From: Delphinapterus leucas
Taxonomy: Eukaryota > Chordata > Mammalia > Artiodactyla > Monodontidae
DNA length: 64,000 nt
NCBI RefSeq assembly: GCF_002288925.2
Contig: NW_022098026.1
Span: 26,290,077-26,354,076 of the forward strand
Reading direction: 5' to 3'
Shown here: positions 1 through 12,060 of the stretch, piece after piece
Position numbering within the stretch: the first letter of the stretch is position 1
Layout of the letters: every line of letters begins with the position of its first letter
Notes under the pieces: generated by a model
Seen by the model: the letters and a program-made list of their open reading frames with translations, nothing else
Databases searched by the model: none
Told to the model about the DNA's origin: nothing
Position numbers and translations under genes: made by a program

Positions 1-170
1 CCACCCCCAACACTGTCCTTTATGCTATAGTTATTATAGTTTTTACATATATAAATGTTAGCAACTCCACAATTCAAAGTTACAATATTTGCTTTAAATA
101 GTCATATGTATTTTAAGGAAGTTAAGAAGAAAAATTACTTTTTAAAAAAATATTTACCCGCATGTTTATC
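1..170. other. AT-rich non-coding sequence, nothing recognised
   Basis: AT-rich sequence without a coding signal or a repeat I can name. It leads into the old L1 fragment that follows. Confidence 0.5.
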
Positions 171-1390
171 ATTTCTGATATTTTCTTTTCTTACTGCAAG
201 AACCATGTTTCAGTCTGGTATGATTTCCCTTTAGCCTGGAAAACATCTTTTGGTTTTCCTTGAAGTGTAGGTCTGCTGGTGATAAATTCCCTAGTTTTCT
301 TCTATCTGAAAACATCTTTATTTCACCTTCTTTTTTTTTTTTTTTTTTTTTGCGGTTCGCTGGCCTCTCACTGTTGTGGCCTCTCCCATTGCGGAGCACA
401 GGCTCTGGACCTGCAGGCCCAGCGGCCATGGCTCATGGGCCCAGCCGCTCCGCGGCATGTGGGATCCTCCCGGACCGGGGCATGAACCCGTGTCCCCTGC
501 ATTGGCAGGCGGACTCTCAACCACTGCGCCACCAGGGAAGCCCTCACCTTAATTCTTGCAGGATGTTTTTAGTGATGTAGAATTCCAAGTTGAGAAGCTT
601 GTCTGTTTCCCCCACCCCCCTCCCCTTGCTTTCAGCACTTTCAGATGTAGTTCCACTCTCTTCTGGAATCCATCATTACTGATGAGAAGTCAGAGATGAT
701 ATGTAGTGTTATTCCCTTATGGAATGTGCCACTTTTCTCAGGCAGATTTCAAGATTTTATCTCTTGTTTTCAGCAGTTTGACTACGATGTACCTAGATAT
801 GGTCTTATTTGTATTTATTCTATTTGGGATTACTGTTCTTCTGGAATCTGTAAATTTATCTGTACATTTATTTCTTCAAAGATTTTTTTCTGTTCTATTC
901 TCTCAATCCTTTCCTTCTGGGATTCCACTTATATATTCATCTTTTCAATATGATCCCTAAAAGTTGCAAAGGTTGTATTAAATTATTTTTAGTCTTTTTC
1001 TCTTTTTTCAGATTGAATTATTTCTATTGCTCTGTCTTCAAGTTCATTGACTCTTTCTTCTGTCATCTCTCATCACTGTTAAGTCAATTCAGTAAATGTT
1101 TTATTTCAGATACTGCATTTTTCTGCTCTAGAATTTTCAGTTTTTATAGTATTTTTCTTTTTTGAGATTTCTTATTTGTCTATTAATTACAATAATTACT
1201 TAACTTTGCATCTCTGAGCATGGTTATAATAGCTGCTTTAAAATTTTGTCTGCCAAGTCCAACATTTGGGTTATCTCAAAGTCAGTCTCCTTTGATTGCC
1301 TTTTTTCTCAAGTAGGAGTCAACAGTTTCCTGCTCTTTGTATGTTAGTAATTTTGATTGTATCTAGGACATTGTGAATGATACATTGTAA
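171..1390 (-). mobile_element. Ancient L1 (L1M-type) fragment, inverted
   Basis: From about 550 onward the plus strand reads like the antisense of old mammalian L1M elements. It has the familiar run about a 'tttgactacgatgt' motif near 777, T-rich stretches and phrases such as 'cttcaagttcattgact'. Small ORFs here are low-complexity, F/S-rich antisense translations. The fragment is split by the CHR SINE at 330-543. Subfamily is not assigned and the edges are approximate. Confidence 0.6.
330..543 (-). mobile_element. CHR-type tRNA-derived SINE, inverted
   Basis: A poly(T) tract (reverse poly(A)) at about 331 leads into the inverted CHR body and ends at 'ccagggaagccc'. Read on the minus strand it begins 'gggcttccctggtggcgcag', with a tRNA-like A box (TGGCGCAGTGG) and a B-box region. 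The 7-bp sequence 'tcacctt' flanks it at 323-329 and 544-550, a target-site duplication. It lies inside the older L1 fragment. Confidence 0.9.
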
Positions 1391-1560
1391 TGAGGAGCCA
1401 CTGAAGTGCTTTAAGGAAAGAAAAAATGATCATATTTTTGTCTCAGAAGTATTCTGGCCGCTGCACGGAGAATGGAATTAATGTGGGTGAAACAGCTGGG
1501 AGACTGCTGCAGTAGTCCAGGCGAGATGTATTATTAACATTTACTAGAAAGATGGCAGTG
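1390..1560 (-). repeat. L2-like fragment, inverted
   Basis: The phrases 'ctggccgctgcacggagaatgga' (split across 1455-1476) and 'gcagtagtccaggcgaga' match the antisense of the L2 3' region, which includes a 'cagccagagtgatc...' block. The match is degenerate. Confidence 0.5.
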
Positions 1561-1740
1561 CAAAGTTGAAATTAGGTAGAACAGATTGGAATGAGAGGCC
1601 TGGAAGGGACTTAGGTATCAACTGCCTACGAGGCCACATTTTCCTAGATGACTCGCTAGTAACTTTTACCCAAAAGGCCAAACAGAATACCATTCACCAA
1701 CTTCCAATGAAAGAAATCTCGATAATTCCTGAGGCTTCGT
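1561..1740. other. Unassigned non-coding sequence
   Basis: A 102-codon open frame crosses this stretch and the next, but it has no recognisable domain and runs into a poly(T) tract. I see no gene here. Confidence 0.4.
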
Positions 1741-2110
1741 GCCTGCTTCACTCTCCACAACCAGCGAGCTCCCAGGTCCCAGCAATTCTTTTTTTTTTTA
1801 ATTTCCTCTCTTCATCTACCTCCACTGATTTCAGAGCCTTATCCTTCTCCCAAACGAGCGAAATAGTCTCCTGACACATTGTCCTACTTCCAGTCTCAAT
1901 CTTTTCTTATTTGTCCTCTACCCCGCTTTGTCCTCTACCCATCTTTTCCACAGACCCAATCTAATTATGTTATTTCTGTTTAACAACTTTCAGGGCCCCT
2001 GTTTGGACAAGAGAAAGTCCAAATGCCATAGCACGGCATATAATTCTCATGGCATATGATTCTTTCCTTTGGTTTTTTCACCAAATGTTTTTGTTCACAT
2101 CCTATTTGCT

Positions 2111-2141
<31 letters not shown>

Positions 2142-2640
2142 GGAAGGAGTGGTGACTGAGATCTCTGTCCTCCCCTCGCCAATAGTCTAATGAGGGAGAC
2201 AAGAGACCAGTTTCAATTTCATCTTCCTCTACTTCCTCTGTTGCCATCACTGCCCTCCCTAAATTTTCCCCAGCACACAAAACTTTTTGCCATAATTAAC
2301 CAGTTTATTTTACTCCTTGATACCTCTGAGCCTTTGTACATGCTGTTTACCCTTCTTTCCTTTCCTCTTTCCTTCCCTGTTAAGAAGACCTAAATTGAAT
2401 ACCACTTTTTCTAACTCCCCACACCCTTGGTACATTCATTTTTCCCCACCTACTTATTCAAATCTCTGTTAAGAGTCTACTGCTTGGGGAGCAGAGACTT
2501 TTATAACAGTCCATATAACTTCACATTTCCTCTCCTGTCTCTTGCAGTAAACTATAAAATCTTTGGGGACAGGGAGCTGGTCTAAATCATCTTTTGTTCT
2601 GTTGTCTAGCACATTGCAAAGCCCCCAGTCAGCAATCAAC
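1740..2640 (+). repeat. Degenerate L2 fragments
   Basis: Pyrimidine-rich sequence resembling the sense strand of L2, with phrases such as 'aacaactttcagggcccc', 'gcctttgtacatgctgttt' and 'tttggggacagggagc', ending near 'tctagcacattgcaaagc'. It includes a (CAAAA)n run at about 2117-2140. Borders are uncertain. Confidence 0.5.
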
Positions 2641-2760
2641 TGTTTATTGACTCTTTTACATCCTTCTCATTTTACAACTGGGGAAATAAAAGTCCAGAGA
2701 GGGGAAGTGACAGGTCTTGCAAAAGGACTTGGACTTGCGTTAAGATCACTGCTTCCAAGT
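2640..2760 (-). repeat. MIR core fragment, inverted
   Basis: Contains the MIR core pattern in antisense: 'cattttacaactggggaaat', then 'ccagagaggggaagtgaca'. Confidence 0.5.
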
Positions 2761-3094
2761 AGGGGGTTTTCAATATTTCTCTAGGCCACATACTGGAAGG
2801 TTTCATGGAGGTGGCCGGACTTAAGCTGCACTGCCAAGTCTGAGTAGGATTTGAGACTGTTGATGTACAAGTGGAAGCTGGTAGAAATTGGGTTAGGGCT
2901 GTGGAATTTGATCAGTAGCTTAATGGCCTCTACAAGCTGAATCTATGAACACAGGTTGCTAGCTAGAAAGCAAAGGGGCTGTACTGAAAAAAGAAATAAT
3001 CTGCAAGGGAAAAAAATGGATTCTATTCATAGTATACACCTCACTGTGTGGCCCTGGACAAGTCCTGACTCCTTTCTGGGCACTAACTTCTAAT

Positions 3095-3290
3095 AATAAA
3101 ATAAACAACAACAACAATAATAATAACAACCACTTATAATTATTAAAACTTTACTATGTTCCAGGCACTATTCTACAACCATTATGTTTTACTGATGAGG
3201 ATATCTACTTTCAAAGAGTTGAAATAACTTGGCCAAGGTTATCCTAACTAATAAGTGGTGGAGCTAGGGTGTTTGCTCCAGATTGTTGGA
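3095..3290 (-). repeat. MIR SINE, inverted, with (AAC/AAT)n start
   Basis: A short AAT/AAC-rich microsatellite at about 3097-3130 runs into 'actatgttccaggcactatt', 'gatgaggatatc' and 'cttggccaaggttatc', the antisense MIR pattern. It ends near 'gtggtggagctaggg'. Confidence 0.65.
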
Positions 3291-3589
3291 CAAGATAATC
3301 TAAATTCCAACTTAACTATAAAGACTTTAAAGAAGTTTCTGCCACAACAAACTTTGGTCATCCTGGAGCTGATTACAAGAGTTCCTCTCTTGTAAGGTGA
3401 CCTACTTGCCTAGCTCCCTCCCAGCTAGAGAAAACTTCTCACCTGGAAACCTGGGGATTATCTCTGGTTTGTACACACACAAAAGACATGAATCATTTGA
3501 AATTCTAGCTATGCCCTGAATTAGCTATGAAAGAAAATCATTGTATTTATAAATAGTTTCAGCACACAGAAGTCTTAACCTGTGTGGTC

Positions 3590-3780
3590 CTATATTTCAC
3601 TGCTATTTTCCACCTTTAAATATTATTAATCATTTCAGCAATTTAGCAAAGCATTTTCACATATGCTACATTATTCAGTCAACACAACTGCCTGTTTTCC
3701 AGATGAGGACACAGAGGCTATGCCAGTGATTTTCCTAAAAGCTTACAGACAATAAGTGTTTCAACTCCAAATGCCCTTCT
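3590..3780 (-). repeat. MIR SINE, inverted
   Basis: Shows 'ttttccagatgaggacacag' followed by a diverged 'gcttacagacaataagtg', the antisense MIR core and tail pattern. Confidence 0.55.
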
Positions 3781-4224
3781 TTACTATTTCCCACCTCTAG
3801 AACATGGGTTAGCCAAAAATACAGGTAAGTTTATTTGTATTTACTGAAAGTACCTGAAATGTACTGAATTTACTGAAATGTAAATTACTGGATCACCAAG
3901 TAAAAAGGATCCTAACGTTCTCTGGCTGCTTTTAAACACATTAGAAGCTCAGAGTTGAAAGGATTCTTAGAGGGTCATCAGACCCACTATTCCTCTTCTC
4001 TCTTCACCACTTCCACCCTACAACTTTTGAAACACTCCTATTAGGTGGTGGCCTAGCCTCCCAAGGTATCCTTTTTTTATCTCTGAGCAGCTTTGAAAGT
4101 TATTAACCTTCTTTATTGAACAAAATGTGTCCCCTGACATTACCGCCCATTGGTCCTCAGTCAGCCTTTTGCTATTTCCCTCTAGAAACCCCTCAGATAA
4201 TTGATTCCAGATCTCATCAACTTT

Positions 4225-4340
4225 GATTCTTTTCATTTCCTCTGTGGACCTGTCTGGGTCTCAGTTTTCTCATCTATAAAATCGACAGATGGACTAGTCT
4301 TGTCAGATCTCCATAAAGCTTTCCTTCTATGACCCTATGA
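4225..4340 (+). repeat. MIR-like fragment
   Basis: Contains 'gtctcagttttctcatctat' followed by 'aaaatcgacagatggactag', the sense pattern of MIR3-like SINEs. Confidence 0.5.
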
Positions 4341-4864
4341 TATTTTAAATGTCCAAATAACTGTACCCCAAAACAGAAAAGCTTGCTCGCTGCCAGAAAC
4401 TCTAAAAGGAAAGTATTTCCTAATGTTTTGCCCATTGTGCCTTTTCCTTCCTTCCATTCTGTTTGTGTTTTTCTGGAGATGGAGAAGATAGTCCAGAGAA
4501 GGTGGGGTAGGCGCCTGCCTCATTGTTGATGTTGCAATGCACTCAAGCTGGGAAGAGATTTGAAGTAGTTAGGGATGCTGAAATCCCAGAGCAGCCCCAC
4601 CCCTTCCCACCTTGGCTTCCAGAGTCATTTCCAAATTACAGGGAGGTTTCCAGATTAAAATCCCGATTGATTGGCATTCACCCAGGGTCCCACACAGCCT
4701 CCTCTCTGGCACCTTCTCGTAGATTCCTCATACACCCAAGTGCATTTTGTGACCTCTACCCCAAAATCTCCTCTGATAAAAGAATGAAGTGTTTCTGTAA
4801 TATTTCTGAAAATACAGAGAAGGCCAAATATTTAGAAAATCTGATTAGATCATATACTGATTAA

Positions 4865-5125
4865 TGTGTGAAATAATAACAATAAAAGTAATAACGAATA
4901 GTTATTTACTGAATAGTAAATATGTTCCAGACACTAGATTAAGAACTGTATGTGCTTTATGTTATTTAATTTTCACAATAACAGAATGAAATCAGTACTA
5001 TTTTCATCACTATTTTATAGATGATGAAACAAAACTTTAAAAGAATGTGTATATCACCTGCCCAGTGTCACACAACTGACAAATGGTACAGCCCAGAATT
5101 CCAGCTCAAGTTTATAGAACTGATG
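4865..5125 (-). repeat. MIR SINE, inverted
   Basis: Nearly full MIR in antisense: an AAT-rich start, 'atgttccagacactagatta', 'gttatttaattttcacaata', 'tttatagatgatgaaac', and 'cccagtgtcacacaactgac' near the end. Confidence 0.7.
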
Positions 5126-5234
5126 TCTGAACATTTCATGCTACACAAAAATGCCTTATTTTTAAACGACGTTTTAAAAATTTTGCACCTATGCATCACT
5201 TCTTCCACGAAGCTTCCAGGATGTTCCCCAAATC

Positions 5235-5400
5235 TAATTTAGAGATCTCCACTGTTTCATTGTATCTGTCCATCCTTTTACGCTGATGCTTTGCACACTG
5301 TTTAAAATCTTTCATTTGTCTTTCTTCTACTCTAGACAGTAAACTACTTGAAGGGAATAACTGTCTCTGTGTTTGTATTCCTTGCTCCTAATACATCTTT
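5235..5400 (+). repeat. L2 3'-end fragment
   Basis: Resembles the L2 3' end in sense: 'ctactctagacagtaaact', 'cttgaagggaataactgtc', 'ttccttgctcctaatac'. Confidence 0.55.
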
Positions 5401-6475
5401 CTTCTCACAGACAGGATTTTACGGCACTCTTGCTCTACAGGATTGTCAGGAGCTCTTGGTTTTACAGCCAAAATCAAAGGTTGTTGGATTAGGGAAGACA
5501 AATCCCACCAGCCCTTTCTAGGCATGTAGGGGATACTTCTGAGTGTTTCCAGAAGGGATGGAAGCTCAGGCTTTGCCTTAAAGAGAAGGAAAGCTCCAAC
5601 TGAGAGACAGCTTATCTGAGATTAAATAATATTGTAGCGGTTCACAAGTTTTTACAGATAACTTTCTGGAATACTGACTGCTAAATATCTATGGATCATA
5701 GACCCTAAGCCATATGTTCCTGAGAGAAGCAGGGAAGGTCTCTGTAGCTGAGCCTGGCTCAGTGCAGAGAAAGGGTATGACAGCCACCTCCGAGCCCATC
5801 TGGAGGACCAGTAATGGCCAGCAGCATGGAGCAGCCACAGCAGGAGTCATAATGGTGGGCGCCGGCACTGTTATTAGGACCCAGCTTTCCTCACTTCCCA
5901 TAGCCTTTAACCTCCTAAGAGTCTTACACTACCCTAAGGAAGGCAAATCCCTCAAGCATGACAGATTTCATTTACTATCAATCTTCGTACTTGGCAACTG
6001 AGACATTTATTACACTAAAATGATGAAGCAAACCCAGACCTGTTTCCAATTACACATGTACATCAGCGTATGTGCATAAAATCTTCTGGGAGAACATGCA
6101 AGAAACTGCTGAAGTCAGTTGCCTCAAGGCAGTGAGGCTGAGGACATAGAGAGAGGAGGAGGTACATTTTTCATTGGAAATGTTTTTGTATTGCCTAAAT
6201 ATATCATGTGCTTGTATCATCTGTTTAATAATATAAACAAATAAGTTAATTTATATAATAAATGTAATAAAGTACCTTTTTAAATACTTAGCTCAACTTC
6301 TAAATGATTGGAATTTAATCAATTATTTGCAGACACACAGCTTAAGCCTAAGCTGTGTTTTCTTTAGGATTCAAGGGAAAGAACTATGCGGCAGGTCTGT
6401 CAGAAACTTATTTACATGAGACACTAAAAAGTATTCTGAGAAGTGGTCCAGAGAAGGGTGGAGGGAGTGACTCAA
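5401..6475. other. Unique-looking non-coding sequence
   Basis: No gene, structured RNA or repeat recognised. Short open frames on both strands (70-95 codons) overlap one another and show no domain. Confidence 0.4.
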
Positions 6476-6690
6476 AACAATAGTAGTAATAAGAGAAATA
6501 ACTAACATTTAATGAAGGCAAAGTACTAAACTCTACACAATCGTCTCTCTTAAACAGCCCAGTCAAGCAGGTATCATTGTCTCCCCCATGGAAACTGATG
6601 TCTGAGGAGCTGGATAACTACCAACTGGCAAAGCTAGGATTTTGTTCTAGGCAACCTGAAGCCAGAGTCCAAGTTCTGTACTTGTGTATG
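6476..6690 (-). repeat. MIR SINE, inverted
   Basis: 'taactaacatttaatgaagg', a degenerate order of 'cctcatggaaactgatgtctg' and 'caactggcaaagctaggatt' follow the antisense MIR layout. Confidence 0.55.
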
Positions 6691-8625
6691 ATGACTCTGT
6701 GTGAGCAGAATCTGATATCATATGCTGATGCTCTTTCCACCCCGGCCCTCTTGGTAGCATAGCTGCCACCAGCAGGGACAGTAGCAACCAGACATCAACA
6801 CAACAAGAGAAATGGCAGACCCCATTTGGCCAATTGGAGAGCCAGTCTCTGAATTACATGGGAAACACCTCTTGGGGACTCCTAAAACTGTACAGAAAAA
6901 AAATTGAGAGCAACTGATGTTTCCATAGAGAAGGCAGAGCCAGAGACACATTGTCTTGTGTTGTCATGACCCTATTTTTATCCCCTGTGGCCTATGAAAT
7001 ACAGCTTTATATACTGATGTTTAAAAAGAGATGTGAAATATCAAAGAAGTCCTGAGATTAAGATTATCTTAATCTCACAAAGCCATGTTACCTGAGTTTT
7101 AACTGTGAAGGAAGAACCCTGATGTTCTGCAGACGTCTTCAGTCTATTGGTGCTGGCGACACCTAGAATCAAAAGAAGTGCGATTAGGAGAGAAAAGCCA
7201 ACACTACAATGCTCTGCTATTTCTCCTCCTTGACAGTGGACTGGAAAGTTAGCCTGCTGTTTCCTGAGACTTTGCACACAGTGATGCAAATCACTGCACT
7301 CTCATTCACTTTCAGATCTCCAGACAGCCCCACAGGGACTGAATACACTGAATTCAGTCAAACTGAGCTGGAGAGAGAAAGGAACTTGAAGTTCATTTTG
7401 TGAAGCAGTTTTAGTTTCAGTTTTTGTTATTTTTATAATCCTCTTTTTGTCCCCCAAATGAGATCTTATGCAAAACCCTACCATATAAAAGTATAACTGC
7501 TCCATGTGAAATAGGGGCTCCTGAGCAATGCCTGCTCATGTTCCTTAATGCCCAGCCCTGTACCCACTGCTTGGAGTGCTTTGAGTTGGCTCCAAGTAAA
7601 GGCGCCATATGATATATTGCCAAATCGGGACACTTGAGCATGAAAAGAGACTCCATTAATAACTATGCTGTGACAACCGATGTAAACTGAGACTGCCCTG
7701 GGCAAATCAGGAAGTATGGAACCCTAGTTTTAAGGGATATAGTCTCGAAACTGTTGGCTCAGTCCAACCTCTGCATGTAAGAGATGAGGATTCTAGCCCC
7801 CTGACTTGCTCCATCAGGGGAAATTACCCCCTGATGAGAACCAGGAAACTACAAAGCAGGCAATCCATCCACTCTGTCTAATCCACTTCAAAATAAACCA
7901 ACTGGGAAATAACTGAAGTTTTTTTAATAAAAACAGTTAATGTTGGGCATGCCAAACCTCTGTGATCTCAGTGCTTCCTTTGTGCTTTCTGCCAAAACTG
8001 TACCTCCTGTGCTACTCTTTACTTCACATTGTTCTTCAAATCAACACACCTCTTATGCTCAGATATCTACTTTAGCTTCACCCAAAGCAATAAGATTTGT
8101 GATATCATGGGGCTTTTGTGCTGGTCATATTTTTTCTAATACTCATTAAAACACACAAATAACTATTAAGATGTTCATCTATGTGCCTCTAAAATTATCC
8201 ATATTCCACCACTAGTTTGCCTACTGTACTTTGCAAAGCACTTATATTTAGTAAACAGAACTTTCTGAATTTTATTAGTTATTTTATACTTGCTGGTTCC
8301 TACAATTCTGGTCTATACTAGAATCAAGTATAAGATGACATCTGATTTAGCACAGCTTGAATGCTTTTTTTAATTTTAAATTTAACATAGTAATATGCAA
8401 TCTTGTTCCGTAAAAAGCACTGTGATTTCTAGGAACTTCATTGCTTACACAAGATGGTCACTTTGCTCCATTCAATTCAGCCTTCCTAATGTGAGACTGG
8501 TTCAATTTTAATATATGTTTATAGATGCATTTGTGTACAGTTTGGTCATGCAAAAGATTCCTACCAGTTATTTTTTAAAAGGCACATCTATCTCATGTGT
8601 CAGCAATAAAGCCAGTGACGTTAAA
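6691..8625. other. Non-coding sequence, no recognisable element
   Basis: Nothing supportable as a gene. A stretch at about 7940-8150 is faintly L2-like. The short open frames here overlap in several frames and carry no motif. Confidence 0.4.
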
Positions 8626-8765
8626 TGATTCTCTAAATATTTATTGAGCACCTGCCATATGCCAAGTCCTATCCAAACTGGGGAAAGTGAACAGCATACA
8701 GTTATGGCCTCAGGTTCCTTCGTGTTAGTGGGGGAGACAGGCAAGTAAACAGGCATTCATACTAA
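8626..8765 (-). repeat. L2 3'-end fragment, inverted
   Basis: 'aatatttattgagcacctgc' then 'catatgccaagtcctatcc' and 'gtgggggagacaggcaagta' match the antisense L2 3' end. Confidence 0.65.
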
Positions 8766-8893
8766 AAGATGCTATGCACTATATTCATGAAGGGTTTGGA
8801 TATCCTCCTCTTGCTGATCAGCTTAGGAGGAATGAAGTCCTATGCTTGGAGCAGGTATAAAAATTATACTCAAAAAATCAAATGGCCAGGAAT

Positions 8894-8895
<2 letters not shown>

Positions 8896-8924
<29 letters not shown>

Positions 8925-9034
8925 GGGCCACACTGTGCAGTGTGTGGGATCTTAGTTCCCCGACCAGGGATCAAACACGTACCCCCTGCAGTGGAAGCTT
9001 GGAGTCTTAACCACTGGACCACCAGGGAATTCCC
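8896..9034 (-). mobile_element. CHR-1-type SINE, inverted
   Basis: A 29-nt poly(T) tract at 8896 is followed by 'gggccacactgtgcagtgtg', 'cttagttccccgaccaggga' and an end at 'accactggaccaccaggg' plus 'aattccc'. This is the antisense of the CHR-1 type, shorter and more diverged than the CHR-2-type copies elsewhere in the window. No clean target-site duplication was seen. Confidence 0.8.
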
Positions 9035-10180
9035 TATTTTTCTAACAGAATTTAATTTTCTTTCTAAATGCTCCTCCCCTCCAAAAAACTTTTTTCAGAA
9101 ATTTAATTTTTTTTTTTAAACTTAGGAGTTTTTTTTTTTACCACCAAGGTATAAGCTGAAGCAATGCAGATTTCAATTTCCGTATCAGGACTATTCTACC
9201 CCACTCAGGGTTCTCCACTCCCCTTCTGTCCTGCAGTGGCATCTGGGGGAAAGCGGGGTAGCTCCCAAGCATGGCATCTTTGGGTTAGGGAGTGAGGAAT
9301 ATCAAATCTGGAGGCTGGAATCCAGAACCTAACTGACCTTCTTAGCCCCAGACTCTGGGCACCCTCCACTGGTATCAGCTGGATATGATTCCCCAAACTG
9401 GATTTGAGGTCATGGCACTGGCCTCCACTATTGATGTCCATTGACTATGGACTCTGATCATAAGATGTCTGTAGTCTAGGACCTTCTCAGCCCAACCACA
9501 GTCCCTCTGGTCTGTCAAAACACTCAGCTCTTTCACACTTCTCTCTGGGGCCCCAGGAAACTCTCACCAAGCTGAAGTGATCAGGGTTCCTCCCGCACCC
9601 ACCCCACTCACCCAGGCATCTCCCTTTGGCATTGCTTCTCTACACTGTCCTGCCACATGGACATAAATGCTATGCACCTTGCCAAATATGAAGTTACATC
9701 CTTCCCATGCCACTTCCTAGCATCTATTACCTGCTATCTCCTAAACCTTTTGGGGTATTTCCACATGCCTCCCACCCCTGCCCTGGTATGGCAGGAGTTG
9801 CTCTTATTTCTTATTTCCATCCTTCTAATCCATGGTCGATAAATAGTCTTTGCTGGGACTTTTCTGGCTTGGCTCTTTACATGTAAAATCCAGATTCAAA
9901 AAATATTTTTTCCCTCTCATGTTTTTTTTTTTTTTTTTTTGCAAATTAACAGTGTTTTCCTATCAGATTATGTATTATTTAACCATGGGCTATAAAAACT
10001 GTAGAAACTGTTAGGGGTAACTTGAGATAAAAAAAAAAAAAAAACTAGCTTAGTACTTTTAAAAATATTCTTCCCACAAGACATTCAAAATTATCAAAGT
10101 AGTTTTTGTCAGAGATCTGACTCATTCAAACCATCCTCCAGACATCTACATTTGAAAAATTAAGGGAAAATGCAGAGTTA
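9035..10180. other. Non-coding sequence with homopolymer tracts
   Basis: Contains T/A homopolymer runs near 9105-9118, 9921-9940 and 10030-10046. Between 9200 and 9850 the sequence is GC-richer and unique-looking, without a credible gene. Confidence 0.4.
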
Positions 10181-10625
10181 AGAAAATTAATATTTGTTGA
10201 ATGTCAACAATACTTAGGGGCTTCCCTGGTGGCGCAGTGGTTGAGAGTCCGCCTGCCGATGCAGGGGACATGGGTTTGTGCCCCGGTCCGGGAAGATCCC
10301 ACATGCCACGGAGCGGCTGGGCCCATGAGCCATGGCCGCTGAGCCTGCGCGTCCGGAGCCTGTGTTCCGCAATGGGAGAGGCCACAACAGTGAGAGGCCC
10401 GCGTACCACAAAAAAAAAAAACAACAACAAAAAACAATACTTAGGCACTGTGCTAGATATTTTACATTCTTTACTTTCTTTAAATCTTCATAATATGCCC
10501 TTAGTGTAGAAATCATTCCCAGTTTACAGAGGAAGAAAAAAAGTCTCAGAAGAGATTTAACTTTCTTAAGTGATCTAGCTAGAAGTAATAAAGCCAAGAT
10601 TCACACTTGATGCACCTGGTCCCAA
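10180..10625 (-). repeat. MIR SINE, inverted, interrupted by a CHR SINE
   Basis: The left part ends '...tgttgaatgtcaacaatacttagg'. After the inserted SINE it continues 'cactgtgctagatattttac', 'tcccagtttacagaggaag' and 'aagtgatctagctagaagta', the antisense MIR pattern. The CHR SINE at 10219-10432 splits it. Confidence 0.6.
10219..10432 (+). mobile_element. CHR-type tRNA-derived SINE
   Basis: Begins 'ggcttccctggtggcgcag' with a tRNA-like A box, runs through the conserved middle ('gaagatcccacatgcc') and ends in an A-rich tail with CAA repeats. The 13-bp sequence 'aacaatacttagg' flanks it at 10206-10218 and 10433-10445, a perfect target-site duplication. It interrupts a MIR. Confidence 0.95.
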
Positions 10626-11590
10626 AATTCATTTGCTTTCTCCCTTTCCACAGTAAGAAAAATATTGTCAGCCTAATGACACAGGTTAAATTTCATGTCC
10701 TGCATGTATTATTTATGGCATAAGATGCCCCTTGCAATAATCAACGGACACAATCTATTTATGATTGTTTTTCCAGATTTGGAAGTAAGCATAACGTATT
10801 AACCTCAAATATTAATGGTGGTTGATAGCTGTACCTTTGCTTTTCAGACCTACTTTTGGTCCTCCTCTTGACTGGTTTGATGCAGAATCCTTGGTTACCA
10901 ACAAAGAACCAATGATAACATTATTGGGAAAATTAAACCTGCTGTTTGGCAATCTGCTTTTCAACTGCTTTTTCCAGAACAGCATTACAGTGAAGAGAAG
11001 GCACTGCCTGTACACGTAAACATGGATTTCCTGAGTGGCCCCAACTCAGAGGAGAGGCTGTAAATGCTAGAGAGCAGACCTCTTCACTGAGTATGAGGAG
11101 CCCCTGGCTGGCCTGCAGAGAGCGTCATAACTGACATCCTGGCAATGCAGCCATGAGAGTCACCAGGGGTGAGGGCTGTGCAAGTAAATAAAATTTTCTC
11201 ACCATGAAAATCCTCTCCAGCCCTGCAGGGAAGCCTGTGACACAGATACCCCCAACAAAGGTAACAGCATCACTGGAGTATTTCCTAAAGGCTCAGGAGC
11301 TGAGAATCCCCAGGCCACAGATAAAATAACCACTCCATAATTAATGATGTATAACTCATCCATTTCTAGAAAGAACCTGGGTGGCCAATGACAATATAGG
11401 TAAAGAGACAGGATTATATACAATGTTTTCTTCATGTATGGGTGCAATCCAAAATTTAAACTGACTCATATTTCATAAAATATACTTTTTAATAATATAA
11501 GTGATACATCATATATGTGTATACAGAAATAGATATAGATGTGGATATAGATACAGGTAGAGATTCGTACTTGCGTGTGCGTGTGTTTGT
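10626..11590. other. Non-coding sequence, nothing recognised
   Basis: No convincing gene or repeat. A low-complexity patch of TAGATA and GTGTGT-like repeats lies at about 11510-11600. Confidence 0.4.
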
Positions 11591-11599
11591 GTGATTATG

Positions 11600-11750
11600 G
11601 GAGTTAGTATAGTTTGGAGAAGAACACGAAAGAGGACTAAGATTTAAATTATAATCCTGGCTTTTCTAACAACACACTGCAAGTCACTGAACTTTTCTGG
11701 GCCTAAGTTTCTTCAGCTTTAAAGCAAAAAGACTTCTTTTAGTATCAGTT
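11600..11750 (+). repeat. MIR-like fragment
   Basis: 'tataatcctggcttttctaa', 'gcaagtcactgaacttttct' and 'gggcctaagtttcttcag' follow the sense MIR layout. Confidence 0.5.
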
Positions 11751-11899
11751 GGTACATATTAAGCATAAGATATGCCGCATGCTCTCATGACAAGCTACTT
11801 CATTCAGTTCTCCCAGAAAATTAGGTAAGATTGGCCTTTCATATGTTCCCAATGCACTTTCCTTCAAAACACTTGTTGCAGGTGAAATAAAATAATACT

Positions 11900-12060
11900 T
11901 TCCATAATTGTATCGGTTAATATTGTTTCTTTGAATGCACTTTAATCTCCAAGAGGGCAGGGACCATGCCCTCTTGTTCCTCATTGTACACCTGTACCTG
12001 GTGCAGTATTGGCCCAAGTTTTGTGGGGCATGAATTGACAGTTAATAAAAGACAACCTGT
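11900..12060 (+). repeat. L2 3'-end fragment
   Basis: 'tttaatctccaagagggcag' then 'ggaccatgccctcttgttcc' and 'cctggtgcagtattggccc' match the sense L2 3' end. Confidence 0.6.

Noticed and set aside
10219..10300. tRNA gene
   Set aside because: The A and B boxes belong to tRNA-derived CHR SINE heads. The sequences do not fold as complete tRNAs and are followed by SINE bodies and A-rich tails. The same applies to the other CHR copies.
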